This document shows positions 1-11,240 of a DNA stretch of 64,000 nucleotides, piece after piece; the stretch's first letter is position 1; every line of letters starts with the position of its first letter. A program made the translations under genes and the position numbers. This stretch comes from Siphonodentalium dalli (Eukaryota > Mollusca > Scaphopoda > Gadilida > Siphonodentaliidae). Location: the NCBI GenBank assembly GCA_032622095.1, contig CP136067.1, positions 120,937,030-121,001,029 of the forward strand, in the 5' to 3' direction. The notes beneath the pieces were generated by a model. That model did not search any database, was not told the DNA's origin, and worked only from the letters and a program-made list of their open reading frames with translations.

Positions 1-60
1 TAAGTTAGTCAAAAATAACTAAGTTACGGGTTGACTAAGGCTATGACTAAGGTTTTTTTT
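1..60. repeat. TAGTCA-rich repeat, window-edge fragment
   Basis: The sequence repeats TTAGTCA / TGACTAA in both orientations several times in 60 bases. The same motif cluster follows a foldback A arm at 46315-46450, so the left edge probably lies inside a related repeat. No coding potential was seen. Confidence 0.4.
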
Positions 61-64
61 TCAG

Positions 65-355
65 TGCACATTAAATGGCGTAATATATGAATTTCCGGGG
101 TCCCGACTCTATTTCGTGACCCGTCCTGATCCAATTTCTTGAAATCTGAATTGCTTGTAGCGGAAATCCTGTTTGCTATGGTTTACTATGACTGCGTTAT
201 CAAAATCACGACGAGTTATGCCGTGATATTTACTCGTCGCCACTTTAAATGGCGTAATATGTGAATTTTCCGGGTCACGACTCTAGTTCGTGAACCGGCC
301 AGGCCACATTTCTCAAAACTGCACGTGATGGGAATACTGTTTGGAATGTGACCAT
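65..355. repeat. Tandem duplication, two diverged ~174-bp units
   Basis: TAAATGGCGTAATAT occurs at 72 and 246, followed in both copies by similar text (ATTTCCGGG, CGACTCTA, TTCGTGA, then TGGAATACTGTTTG-like sequence). The two units are clearly related but diverged. No gene is seen here or in 356-900. Confidence 0.55.
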
Positions 356-899
356 GCAGATAAAGGTGTTACTATACAGTAACCAGATACTTTCGAACAA
401 GTTGGGAGAGACTAGCAACAATCAAACTTTAACATTATACACTTTAATACCATATATAATTGTTCAATGCCATGTTCATTTTTTTCTTTCACTTGATTGT
501 CTGGTGATCGGGAGAGAAGTAGCATATAAGTGGCCCGCACTTGTTCTTCAATCCCGTTGCCAAATGTATGTATTTATATGCATATATGGCGAATAAATAT
601 GTTTAAACCAGATAAAGGTGTTCCGTCCTCTTATACCTATACATACTAAATTTCAAATGGATATCCCCATTACTCCACGGAATGCGTGTTCAATGTAAAG
701 TGTTTGAAGGTCAAGATCACGCAGCACGAACTTGTCTGTAGCGTATAAATATTCCCCGGGTCAAAATAGTTCCACATACGAAGATTCAGCCTAATCGGTC
801 AAACGGTTCTCGAGTTCTGAATTAGTATATAAAAACCGCAAGTTTGTACGCCTGTACGCCTGATCGCGTCGCGATTCACCTCGTGAAAAATCCTACCTC

Positions 900-900
<1 letters not shown>
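356..900. other. Unassigned non-coding stretch
   Basis: AT-rich sequence with only short chance reading frames. The last part (about 600-900) resembles the tail of a dispersed invertebrate repeat that runs directly into an AT microsatellite. That is an impression from style and has not been confirmed by alignment. Confidence 0.3.

Positions 901-952
<52 letters not shown>
901..952. repeat. (AT)n microsatellite
   Basis: An almost pure AT dinucleotide run of 52 bases with a single TT interruption near its middle. From here to 1196 nothing else is recognised. Confidence 0.95.
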
Positions 953-954
<2 letters not shown>

Positions 955-2599
955 GTATATATGTACCACTGTCGTTTCTGACGTTGCTTATCTCATAAAC
1001 TATTATGTGTTATCTCTTTCAGATATCCTTTGTAAATATGTTATACATGTATGTAATATTTTGTGTATGTTAATCTTCGATATCGGAGGATAATTAAAGA
1101 ATATATATACCCTCGAATGATCCCGGCCGTTGCTAACAAATATGCATGCGGAGTATTGTAGTTGTAGTGCGACTATATTATATACTTGATACATGAAGTC
1201 CGGGAGCTAATATGGGTATCCTTGCACCCCCCTGGGACTTAACTTCACCCCACTCATTTTGTTCCTTATTATGTCCTTCAACTTTTAAGCAATGTTAACA
1301 AGAAAAAAAAGTGGCCTTTTAGACTCCAGACAAGATGGCGTCCATCATGGCCGCCGTTTTTCAGACCAGACCCTAAGTCAGTTTTATGCAAATTATAGCG
1401 GAAAATCTAGTAAAATGTGTACAATTGTATATATTATCGTGAAGCTAAGACATAATGACACTTTTTTGGCCCAAAATCGAAACTCACCATCCAAGATGGC
1501 CGCCAAAATGGCCGCCGGAAGTTTGAAAATATGACATTTTTTCACAAATATCTTGTCGATCAATTCATGCTGTTTGGAACTGGTTGAGTAATATGACTTA
1601 ATTTGTGTTTTGTATATTAACTGATCATTGGAGCAATTAAATATGCAATTAATGGGGTCCTAGCCCCTTCCAATCCCTCAAAAATTCGATTTTACAGAAC
1701 GCGGTACAAAATTTTACAAACAATCACAATTGGGATTCTAGTCATATTTCAACAAGAAATGAAAAGAACATTGTAATGTAAGTGAGGCATATCATTACCT
1801 ATGAATATTCCAACTCTCTGGAATCAAAATCTTACCTTGGCTCAAAATGGCTGCGAAAATGGCCTCCAAAATATGGAAAATGGTAAATATTGCTCCAGGG
1901 TGTCCTGCAATCGCTTACAAGTTGTGGCTGATGTATACAATTGGCTAATCTGTATTCTATACATTGCATACTAACATGTCTGATGCACCATGGATCATTT
2001 TTACTATTGTCACCACTGACATCACCAGAAATATTGGATTTTCTCTCACAAACTTGACATAAATATCGGCAAAAATTAACTTTTCAGGGTTCGACCATTT
2101 GTTCAAGTAAAATGCAACTATCTTTGGTATCAAAGGTGTTTATTGTTTTGGTCTATCTTAAATGTGTAACACTACGGTGTTTGTAGACTAAATTGCTCAA
2201 GATGGCTTCCAAAATGGCAACAAAATTTGTAAAAAAGTTAAAAGTTAACATATCCCGAACATTATTCTCTGCGTTATGCGAAAAAGATAGCAAATTGTGA
2301 CTCACTTGGTTATTGTACGTGTTAGTTAATTAACTGACATCTACGTTCTATTATGTTTGTCCCAGTTCCGTATGGGGCATGACAAATTCATTTTAAAGTT
2401 GCAGTATGGAATTTTGCGGAGAACCTCTTTTGTGATTCTGGCCATATTATTGAAAGGAAATGGGCAGAACTTTGACAGACGGAACTGAGAAGAACCATGA
2501 TATGTGGGTATTCTGGCCATTATAAAAATTTATCAACTGGATGCAGGGTGGAAGCCAAGATGGCAGCCAGGGAGTTACTCTATGATCATATATTAGGAT

Positions 2600-3245
2600 A
2601 ATAGGTATACAGGAAGTTATTGTATGGTCATGAATGATGTGTGGGTATATAGGGAGTGCCCTGTTGGTAACGGTGGGATGTATATTTATATATGATGTGG
2701 ATGTGTTATCATTGGTGGTGTATGGGGAGTAGATGTATGATCATGGGTGGCGTGTATGAGTATGGCAAGTATGGAACTTATGAGTGGTCGTATGTGCGGG
2801 TATTGGTATATCTGGAAGGGCTCACCATTGGTGAAGTGCATCTGTATACCTGGATTGACTCTATGGTCATGGGTATGGCGACTAGGTATACATGTAGTGG
2901 CTGTATGGTCCATGGTGAGGTGATAATGTATACAATGAGTGACATTATGATTGTGAATGTAGTGAATATGTATACATAGAGTCACTTTATGGCCATGTGT
3001 CGGGTGTAGGTGTATACCTGGTGTTCATGCATGGTGACTCGTGGCTGTATCGTCATTTGTGGTATGTACGGGTATAACCAAGTATGGATGTATGATCAGG
3101 TGTACGTGTATAAAGTGGGTGACTATGTTGTCATTTGTGTGGTGTTTATGTACATATGGAGTGACTGGGGTACTGAGTGGGTTGTAGATGTGTACCTTGG
3201 GTGGCTATCGCTTTCCACAATAACTCAAGGATATGTTAATCAATA
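2600..3245 (+). repeat. 42-bp satellite, left half of foldback A
   Basis: Degenerate tandem units of about 42 bp. GTATAC anchors fall at roughly 2844, 2885, 2928, 2970 and 3012. Each unit contains a form of GAGTGACTNTATGGTCATGG followed by GTGT. Reading frames across it, in both strands, are by-products of the repeat and are not genes. Confidence 0.8.
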
Positions 3246-3470
3246 GAGAGGTCATGCCAGAGAGTCATATCGTGGAAATCGATAGGCACCCATTATCACA
3301 TAGTCATTACATATATACATGATCGATTCCTCTCGCCCGTGCAACGACTTTTCGCATCGGAGGCCCGACTCACGAATCTCACTCCCCGACGGGAGATAAA
3401 CACCACAGACATAACAATATAGTGACCCAACGCATACATGTACACCTGACCCATGACCATGCGTCACAAT
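3246..3470. other. Spacer between mirrored satellite halves
   Basis: About 220 bases where the satellite orientation switches. The sequence is more GC-rich and lacks clear 42-bp units. This is the loop or symmetry centre of foldback A. Confidence 0.5.
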
Positions 3471-4895
3471 GCATGCGCACCGAGTAAACTTCTAAACATG
3501 ACCCATAACCATGTAGTCACTCATTGTATACCCATTCATCTCACCATTGGCCATAAGGTCATCCCCTGTATACCTATTCTCCAAACGCATGGTCAAATAC
3601 ACAATCAATAAAGTCACTCCGGTATACATATGGGCCTCACCAATGGCCATATAACCACTCGCTTCATACACATACCATCACCCATGTCACCTGGTATACT
3701 GCTTCACCTTACCTATGGCCATATAGTCACGCCTTTTTAAAACATTCATACATGATCATGGTCAATCCATGTATACATATTCACCTCAACATTGGCCATG
3801 TCACTCCCTGTATCCCTATTTGTCACACCATAGCCGAACAGCCACTCAATATATACTAATACACCCCAGCCATGTCAGTATAGTCACTCCATGTATGCAT
3901 ATGCACCTCATCCATGGCCATATAGCCACTCGCTATATACACATATCCCTCGCCCATGACAATAAAGCAACACGTGTGTATATTGGTATAACCTACACAT
4001 GACCATACTGCCACGAGTCACCAAACAGGAATACCAGGTATACTCATACGCCTGACACATGACCATTTAGTCACCCCCTGTATATATGTTCATTACATTT
4101 ATGATCATACAGTCACTACTAGTATACATATATGTACTCATCTCACCATTAACCATACAGTCACTACCTGTATACCCATTCGTCACACATAGTCATATAA
4201 CCACTCGATATACATATGCAGACCACCCTAGACCATAGATTCACTCCAGGTATACATGTAAACCTCACTAATGGCCATTCAGCCATATACACCTCACACA
4301 TGGCAATTCACTGTATAATCATGCACGCCATCCATGATAATACAGCTAAGCTCTATACACCCACCAATGATAATACATCCACGAGATATATTTATATACA
4401 TCCCACCCGTTACCACACGGATACTTCCTATATACCAACACACTCGATAATGTCCACCCAGCTTACTCCAGATATTCATATGCAATCATGACCGTACCGT
4501 CATTCCATGTATACCTATACACATTACCCGTAACCATAAAATCACTTCCTATTTATCCCCACAGCCCATCCATGATCATACAGACAACACATGTACATCC
4601 CACCCATGACCTTACAGTCACTCCATATATACATAATCAACACATAGATGACCATGTAGCTATATCCATACACCACACCAATTACCATGCAGGCACACCG
4701 GGTGCACCCGTACTGGATATACACAATCATACACCATACAGTCACTCCGTGCATACCGATTCACCTCACACCTGACCATGACCTCTCCCTGTATACCTAG
4801 ATGCATCTTCCCATGGACAACCCACTCATAACCATATAGTCACTCATTGTATCAGTCATGACATACAATAACTCCCTGCATACCTATTCACCTCA
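3471..4895 (-). repeat. 42-bp satellite, right half of foldback A (inverted)
   Basis: Tandem units written as the reverse complement of those at 2600-3245 (CACCCATGACCAT-like, CAGTCACTCCNTGTATAC). This half is about twice as long as the left half, so the two satellite arms have expanded or contracted independently. Confidence 0.8.
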
Positions 4896-5938
4896 CACGT
4901 GATCATAGAGTAACTCCCTGGCTACGATCTTGGCATCCACACTGTATCCTGTTGACATTTTGTTTTATCATAATGGACCAGAATAGCCAAAGATTATGGT
5001 CCATCTCAGTTCTGTCTCAAAGTACTGCCCATTTCCTTTCAATAAATATGGCCAAAATCACAAAAGAGGTTCTCGGCAAAATTACATACTTTAAAATGAA
5101 TTTGTCATGCTCCATACGGAACTGGGACAACCAGAATAGAACATGTAGTTAAATTAACTAACACGTATAACAAACAAGTGAGTCACAATTTGCTACCTTT
5201 TAGGATAATGCAGATAATGTTCGGGATATATGTACAAAAAAAATAAACATTTTACAAATTTGGTTGCCATTCTGGAAGCCATCTTGAGCAATTTGGTCTA
5301 TAAACACCGTAATGTGACACATTTAAGATAGACCAATCAATAAAACACCTTTCAATCCAAAGATAGTTATATTTTACCTGAAAAAATGGTCCAAACCTGA
5401 AAAGTGAATTTTTGCCAATATTTATGTCAAGTTTTTTTAGAGAAAAGTCCAATATTTTTGACGATGTCAGTGATGACAATAGTAACAATTAACTATGGTG
5501 CATCAGACATGTTAGTATTCAATGTATATAATGCAGAATAGCCAATTTTATACATCAACCACAACTTGTAAGCGATTGCAGGACACGCTGGTGTAATATT
5601 GACAATTTTCCATATTTTGGCGGCCATATTGGCAGCCATTTTGAGCCAAAGTAAGAATTTTGGTTCCAGTGATTTGGAATATTCATAGGTAATGATATGC
5701 CTCACTTACATTACAAAGTTCTGTTCATTTCTTGAAGGACATAATAAGGAACAACATGAGTTGGGTGAAGTTAAGTCCCAGGGGGGGGTGCAATGGTACC
5801 CCTATTAGCTCCCGGACTATTGCGGCTTATAGGATGATCGTGTACATCATTCACTGAATGATGAATTTTTGAAACGATTTAAATATGCGGCGGTTGTAGT
5901 TTTTGTTTAGATTGTCATCTCCATAAAGAAATAAAGTG

Positions 5939-6652
5939 TCAGTTAGTTATAAGATTGTCGGGTAGACTGTTTAAAAGTTCGCGGCGCGCGTGTTCGTATT
6001 GCGGGCATTGGAAAATAAAATGATACGTGTCTTCGATCGTACCACACGCGCAACGGTCAGTATCGGATATATAATTAGATAGTTTGTGACTATTTAAGTT
6101 ACTACATTCAGTACGCAGGCGAGTATGTAATATATGAGGTCTTCGATTGTACGAGCAATAGTACCAAGGCTTCTTTCGTTTTACATTAATGTTAATTTCT
6201 TTTTTAAATATGTCAAAATCAGATATGGTTTTAGTTTCTTCTGCCAATGAATTCCACAGAGAGGTGGTTTCTAGAATAAATGAGTTTTCGTGCGATTTAG
6301 TATTCCATCTAGGGACTCTATAGTTGTTCGCATTTCGAGTTTCCATGTTTGATTCGGATGCCTCAGATACACGAGCAGGAAGCAAATTGTTCAGGTAGTT
6401 AGGGGCTTTGCCTTGTATCATTTTGTGGAATAGGTATAATCGGGATTTCTCGCGCCGTTTTCTTAAGAGTTCCCATCCAGTTTCTTTTAACATGGTTTCA
6501 AAACTGGCATACCTAGTTACGCCGGTTACTATGCGTGCTACATCATATTGAATACGTTCTATGTTCAATGAATCGGTGATATTACAGTTTCCCCAAGCAG
6601 TATTCGCATATTCAAGTATAGGTCTAACCGTGGTGATATAACATTTTTCCAA
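5939..6652 (-). pseudogene. LINE ORF2 C-terminal region (thumb and Cys/His end)
   Basis: An open frame of 237 codons. It begins with the conserved YITTVRPILEYANTAWG block that follows the RT palm in CR1/Jockey-type ORF2. It ends in a Cys/His cluster (CACGTIEDTYHFIFQC) typical of the ORF2 C-terminus. It is a fragment of the LINE spanning 5885-8440 and not an independent gene. The upstream part is in other frames. Confidence 0.85.
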
Positions 6653-6983
6653 AGTAGCTCTATCGAGTACGAATTTGTGTTGCCTAAGTACAGATAGCTT
6701 CTACCATGCACTGGCACACACAGTATCAATTTGGGCTGCCCATGATCCGTTATCATTGAATGTTATACCGAGATGCTTGTGTTGGCGGACTACTCCCAGG
6801 GCACATCGTTCATATACAGCGGGTCGTGTACGAGTGGAAACGTTTTTCGAGATATACACATACTTTCAGTTTTTAATGCATTAAAATTTACTAACCATCT
6901 TTTTGACCACGCCTCGAGCATTTGTATATCTTTCTGTATAGGATATGAGTTCCTCCCATTGGGTCGCTAATCGGCAAAAAAAT

Positions 6984-7255
6984 CTAAGTATCATCAGCAA
7001 ATAAGCGATTATTACATGATATATCGTGGACAATGTCATTAATGTAGATTAAAAATAGAAAGGGACCAAGGACAAAGCCTTGAGGCACTCCTGTATTTAA
7101 GGGCTTCCATTCCGATGATTCTGATCTCAACACAACTCGTTGTTCTCTACCAGTAAGGTAATTTATCATCCAACCAAGTAAGTCACCGCGTAAGCCTATT
7201 TCTTTCAACTTATAAACAAGACCGACGTGTCAGACTTTGTCAAACGCCTTACTTA
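6984..7255 (-). pseudogene. LINE reverse transcriptase palm fragment
   Basis: The translation shows DISKAFDKV, then an in-frame stop where Trp is expected, then GWMINYLTGREQRVVL, GVPQGFVLGPFLFLIYIND and a final LFADDT. These are the standard RT palm motifs, including the catalytic FADD. The stop at about 7229-7231 and the frame loss after FADDT show it is inactive. Confidence 0.85.
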
Positions 7256-7515
7256 TATCGAAAAAGAGAAACCTAACATAATTATATGAGAAATCTCAGT
7301 GATTTGGTTTGATGTGGAATCGTCCGAGAGGAAACACGATTGAAACTTCGTTAATACCTTGTTTGTTGCAAGGAATTTTGTTAAATATTTAACAACACAT
7401 TTCTCGTATGCTTTCCCTAGACAGCTCAGAAGAGATATAGGCCTATAGTTCCCTGGATCAGAACGGTCTCCCTTCTTGAAAATAGGTACAACGTTACTCT
7501 TTTCCACTCTGTACA
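7255..7515 (-). pseudogene. LINE reverse transcriptase N-terminal fragment
   Basis: The minus strand reads NVVPIFKKGDRSDPGNYRPI, the strongly conserved RT entry motif, followed by LSCLGKAYEKCV and a QSCFLSDDST motif. It leads in another frame into the palm fragment next to it. A poly-G run at 7518-7526 marks the upstream break. Confidence 0.85.
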
Positions 7516-7959
7516 GGGGGGGGGGGTCGGAAAAAAGTGCCATGACAGTAGGCTGAATTTTTTTTTCCCCGCTTTTTGTGTACCCACCAGCCCCTATTTG
7601 TAGGAAAAAATATTTTTTACCTCAAAATTCAGCGAAATCACCCCTTATTTGAAGGAATTTTTTTCCCAATTTCATGCAGGGTACCCACCCACGTTTTACC
7701 TAAAAATCTGTAGTCTTACACCATTTGGGCTTGGTATTTGTTTCAGTTATAAAGTCTGAGAACAGATTGCTATCCTGTTTGTTTTTGTTCATTTGACTCA
7801 TGACTTGTAAACAAGTTATATGAACATTTTACCATATTTCCAATGCTTGTCTGTAATCACTTCAAATACATCTGTATCGAAAATAGAAAATAAAAATTTA
7901 GGCAAAACATTTATGCTAAATAGTAATGGACCCACACGAATCGATCTTATACCATCTGA

Positions 7960-8420
7960 CAACTTTTTCATGGATTGTTTTAGTCAAAGCTGAAGTCATG
8001 TCTTCGAGGTTTTGTGATCTGAGTAATGATCGCCAGTCAACAGAGGAAATTGCGCTATTTAGGCCATCGTAATCGGCACGGTCATAATTGTAAATTTTTC
8101 GGGAGTATGCTTTCTTGATTGGGCGTTTGTAGACAGTATCAATCTCTACAAATACTGGGACGTGGAAACGGATATAGTTCCCAAAAAAAGGTCAAGTGTT
8201 CCGCACGAAGTGACATTACGCTCGTCATCGGTAAGTATAACATCAATTAAAGTTTCTGAGTGCTCTGTAAATTTTGTACTGTGATTTATCATCTGTTTCA
8301 TGCCAAACTTGGAGCATATTCCTTTGATATTTCCGCATGAAGGTGAATATTGATTTTCATCTAAATCGCCAGCAAAGACAATATGTTGGGGCCATGTATC
8401 AGTTGCAAAATCAAGGGTTT
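7960..8420 (-). pseudogene. LINE endonuclease remnant
   Basis: The reverse complement encodes GDLDENQYSPS and, further on, SETLIDVILTDDERNVTSCG. This resembles the C-terminal half of the apurinic-type endonuclease of LINE ORF2 (GD.N ... TLID.I.T). Frames are broken and only this part is recognised. Confidence 0.55.
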
Positions 8421-8690
8421 CCAGGATTCTACTCCTACAATCAATCGTTGGCGGTCGATATATAATTCTACTAATCTAATGAGTATCTTTGTTGCTATTG
8501 TTGTGATACAAGTTTGCATCTGTAATGGTGTAGACAATGATACTTTGTGATTTAGTATTTTCCACAGCCTGAGTGGCAATAAAGTAAAGAATAGTTCAGT
8601 TATATAAATGTTGCTATAATATAAGACTGGTAAATCATACACACTGAGGGAAGTGTGTTAAGTGTGTCTTTTAGTATGATGTTTATAGTA

Positions 8691-9178
8691 GACACTTTTC
8701 GCATAATGAACGACGACAGATAATTATTATGAATAGATAATTTGTGGACGACATTTTTTTTGACGGTCCAAAAACCTTTTAGCAGAATTGACGACTACGA
8801 GTAAGTTTGTGAGACAATCGTGCTTGTCACTGGCAGTAATTGTGTTGTAATCAGATCATAGCTTAGCACATTGTGTTTGACAAGATTCTCGCGTTTCACG
8901 ACGACGAACGATTTGATTACCACTAATATGGAAAATTAGGGCCACATGGAGATCACAATTTAAGGACGAACCTCAGAATCATCTCCAACAATAAGGAGCT
9001 GAGAAACGATCGCAAACTTATTACTGTATGGTGTATTTGTTTTGTTGAAATTTCGAAACCATAATCGTAACAGCGAATAGCGGACAACGAATAGAATGAA
9101 TACAAATTCTAGTGACGTAGTACGTATGTACCCTATTCGTAATAATTATTTGTCGTCGTTCATTATGCGAAAAGTGTC
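8691..9178. mobile_element. MITE, 488 bp, TA target duplication
   Basis: Inverted termini of about 48 bp start GACACTTTTCGCATAATGAA at 8691 and are mirrored up to 9178. Each side is flanked by TA (8689-8690 and 9179-9180). No coding capacity. The TA duplication suggests mobilisation by a Tc1/mariner-type transposase, which is an inference. Confidence 0.85.
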
Positions 9179-9225
9179 TAATGGTTTGTGTTTACGTATT
9201 TCTGCAGAGAACAAGTATGTTGTAA

Positions 9226-9231
9226 TTTATT
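9226..9231 (-). promoter_or_regulatory. Possible polyadenylation signal of the FkbM gene
   Basis: AATAAA on the minus strand, about 195 bases after the stop codon of the methyltransferase frame. It is the first canonical hexamer I see downstream. A chance hit is possible in AT-rich DNA. Confidence 0.4.
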
Positions 9232-9424
9232 CCGGGTAAAACAATACAAGCACTGGACCATTTTAATCATCACCTGTTCGAAACAAACTAGAGGAAGTAG
9301 GTATTGATGTCCCATTCATATAGTGTTTTGCAAACTCCCACATACTTGTGTCCAAAGAACGCCACGCCGATTGTGCCGACAGGAGGTCCAAGCTACATAC
9401 AATTTAAACTGGAATTGAAGCATC

Positions 9425-10438
9425 TTACTTATCAGCTAACCAGAATTTTTCATAGATTCCCCACGAACGAACCTTGGCGGGATCTAACCTGGTACTTAGT
9501 CCACTATTATACGGCACCATTTTGTTATCCTTCATAAACTTCAAAATAAACGGAACTGAAGCGTTATTCAGAACGTTATGAAAGTACCATTCCATCATCA
9601 CGACTTTTACGGTATTCTTTTTGAAGAATTCCGACGCGGCTTCCAGAACTTTCCCTTCATGTCCTTCCACGTCCATTTTGATGATGACCTGCTCAGAACT
9701 AACTAGCGGAAGCAGGTCATCGAGCAGATGACATGGAATTGTCCCTCCAGTTTTATTTACTTGCGTTGCCCCTATGTTGTTCTGGAATCTTTTCACTAGA
9801 GAAACATTCGCTCGGTCACTTGATAAAGCGCCATAGATTGCGGTGACGGGGCGTTTAAATGTATTGATGGATACTGTTTTACAAAAATGTTGCAAATTTG
9901 ACACAATTGGGTCCACGGCCACTACTCTGTGTCCAGATTTTGCCGCCAGGAAAGAATATTGACCGATTTGTGCCCCGATATCTACAAACACTGCATTCGG
10001 GTATTTTTGTAGCTGCTTCCACATTTGGTTAACTAGACCACCTTCGAAGGCGCCAGCCGATTTTATTGCCGCCGACACATAACTGTCGGTCCCCATGTCG
10101 TGTATGTACATGGGGACATTTCCTCCTGCGGTCTTCAGATGAGCAAGCTCGAATGTTTTGTTAGTCTGGCAAATATGGCGACAGCTATACCAATTATTGT
10201 TGCTGTTACGGCACAACAAGTCATACTTGTAGCTGGATAGCATGTCCCTATTGTTGTTTTCCACTTGGTGCCTTCCGGTGGTTGTTTTAGAAGACGTTCC
10301 GCTCACGAAGTTCGTAATTGCGGAAATATATGTGCCGCGTGTTTTTGTTAATGAAATTCCTAAATGGCATCCGATGTATGCTCCACAAAGCACAAAAATC
10401 AAGATGGCCGCTCTCTTCCACGTCTGCATTGATGCCAT
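9425..10438 (-). CDS. FkbM-family methyltransferase, membrane-anchored
   Basis: An intact 337-codon frame without introns. Residues about 10-28 form one hydrophobic segment after a short basic N-terminus (type II anchor, suggesting Golgi/ER). A Ser/Thr/Asn-rich stem follows, then an FkbM (Methyltransf_21) domain from about residue 105. Key motifs are the SAM-binding loop FVDIGAQIGQYS (151-162), the acidic strand end VVAVDP (172-177) and the family signature IIKMDVEGHEGKVLEAA (252-268). NXS/T sites occur near 93, 211, 228 and 292. An in-frame stop lies six bases before the first ATG, which supports this start unless an upstream exon splices in. The family methylates hydroxyl or amine groups on small molecules or sugars; the substrate here is unknown. 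No neighbour suggests a pathway. Confidence 0.88.
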   Translation of the reverse strand: MASMQTWKRAAILIFVLCGAYIGCHLGISLTKTRGTYISAITNFVSGTSSKTTTGRHQVENNNRDMLSSYKYDLLCRNSNNNWYSCRHICQTNKTFELAHLKTAGGNVPMYIHDMGTDSYVSAAIKSAGAFEGGLVNQMWKQLQKYPNAVFVDIGAQIGQYSFLAAKSGHRVVAVDPIVSNLQHFCKTVSINTFKRPVTAIYGALSSDRANVSLVKRFQNNIGATQVNKTGGTIPCHLLDDLLPLVSSEQVIIKMDVEGHEGKVLEAASEFFKKNTVKVVMMEWYFHNVLNNASVPFILKFMKDNKMVPYNSGLSTRLDPAKVRSWGIYEKFWLADK

Positions 10439-10449
10439 ATGTCAGCTGG

Positions 10450-11100
10450 AAGTAAAATATTGTTTTGTTAAACTAATTAGCAGTTTTGTATTGACCACAT
10501 GGGAGCGACAACGACACACTGGGCCTACCATGGTTCCGGCCGGTTTGTGAACATTTTGAAATCGGAACAAGAATATCGCAAAATCCTAGCATCTAGACTA
10601 GCATCAAGCCTTCCTAGATTTGGAAATTTCAAACCTGACACCACTTAGGTTGGAAAATTTCCAACTGATGACAATTCCAATGACAATGTTGACCAAATGT
10701 ATGTCAATATTGTTTTCTTAAATTAACTAGCAGTTATTAACTGGCCATGGGGGAGGGACCAGGACACAAGCTCTCCAAGTGTTGGATATTTCCAACCTGT
10801 CACCCCCCCCCCCCCCCCTAAAGTTGGAAAATTTCCAACTGATGACAATTTCAGTCCAAAATTTTGACCAAAAAATAGGAAAATAGGAAAATATTGGTCC
10901 AAACCATTTAATTCCCCCCAATAAATTGTTTGACAATCAAACTACAAGAACATTTTCAACCTATGTTTGGTGTGAAATTTCCAACTATGTTTTGGCAGGT
11001 ATGAAATTTCCAACTGTTGAAAATGTTGACACCCCCCCCCCCCCCCCACCTGTCGCCACGTCTCTGTCCATAGTAGCCGAGAGTACCAAATATTCTTTTA
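10450..11100. repeat. R-family repeat text with local duplications and poly-C
   Basis: It contains repeated forms of GTTGGAAATTTCCAAC and two poly-C runs (about 10803-10818 and 11032-11047). There are two related copies of a block beginning TTAACTAGCAGTT-like at about 10475 and 10722. The motif set matches the R-family repeats at 27453-27915 and 28745-29068. It lies between the methyltransferase start and a duplicate of that start. Confidence 0.6.
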
Positions 11101-11107
11101 CCCTCTC

Positions 11108-11175
11108 GCACAAAAATCAAGATGGCCACTCTCTTCCACGTCTGCGTTATATTTGCTGCCATGTGATCAGCTGGA
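11108..11175 (-). pseudogene. Duplicated 5' end of the FkbM gene
   Basis: The minus strand starts ATG at 11162 and reads MAANITQTWKRVAILIFV, against MASMQTWKRAAILIFV in the intact gene. Similarity extends a few bases upstream of both ATGs (the CAGCTG-containing leader). It stops after the first half of the membrane segment. No methyltransferase domain follows in the remaining frame, so it is a fragment. Confidence 0.75.
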
Positions 11176-11240
11176 ACTAAACATGAGGTTGTAGCTTGGA
11201 ATATCGGTTTTACTTTCGCTATATAACTACAATGTTTTAA

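Larger units (their letters stand above)
1197..5818. mobile_element. Giant foldback element A (long inverted repeat)
   Basis: The left end AGTCCGGGAGCTAATA (1197) is mirrored by the right end at 5818. Reading inward from both ends, the same text recurs in opposite orientation: the GGGACTTAACTTCACCC block, AAAATGGC blocks, the block with GTCTATC, the block with CCGTATGG, and GCCAGGGAGTTACTCTATGATCA. The left arm runs to about 2600 and the right arm from about 4895. The right arm lacks the segment corresponding to about 1276-1750, so the arms differ by an internal deletion. The centre is satellite DNA in mirrored orientation. No transposase frame is visible and no target duplication is evident. 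Related arms occur at 17041-18045 and 45402-46315, and the terminus is shared with elements B and C. It is probably a non-autonomous foldback-type DNA transposon; the superfamily is unknown. Confidence 0.75.
5885..8440 (-). mobile_element. Degenerate LINE (CR1/L2/Jockey-like), minus strand
   Basis: In 5'-to-3' order on the minus strand the pieces are an endonuclease remnant (about 8400-7960), an unalignable 0.4-kb stretch, reverse transcriptase N-terminal motifs (7510-7255), palm motifs (7255-6984) and an RT C-terminal region (6652-5939). The order is right for LINE ORF2, but frames break repeatedly and there is at least one in-frame stop, so it is dead. The 3' end lies close to the right end of foldback A. 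Confidence 0.8.

Noticed and set aside
2686-4775. Frames of 90-99 codons rich in His, Thr, Met and Tyr
   Set aside because: They cover the mirrored 42-bp satellite on both strands and simply reflect its unit.
9304-9537. 77-codon plus-strand frame overlapping the methyltransferase 3' end
   Set aside because: Antisense shadow of the intact FkbM frame with no independent support.
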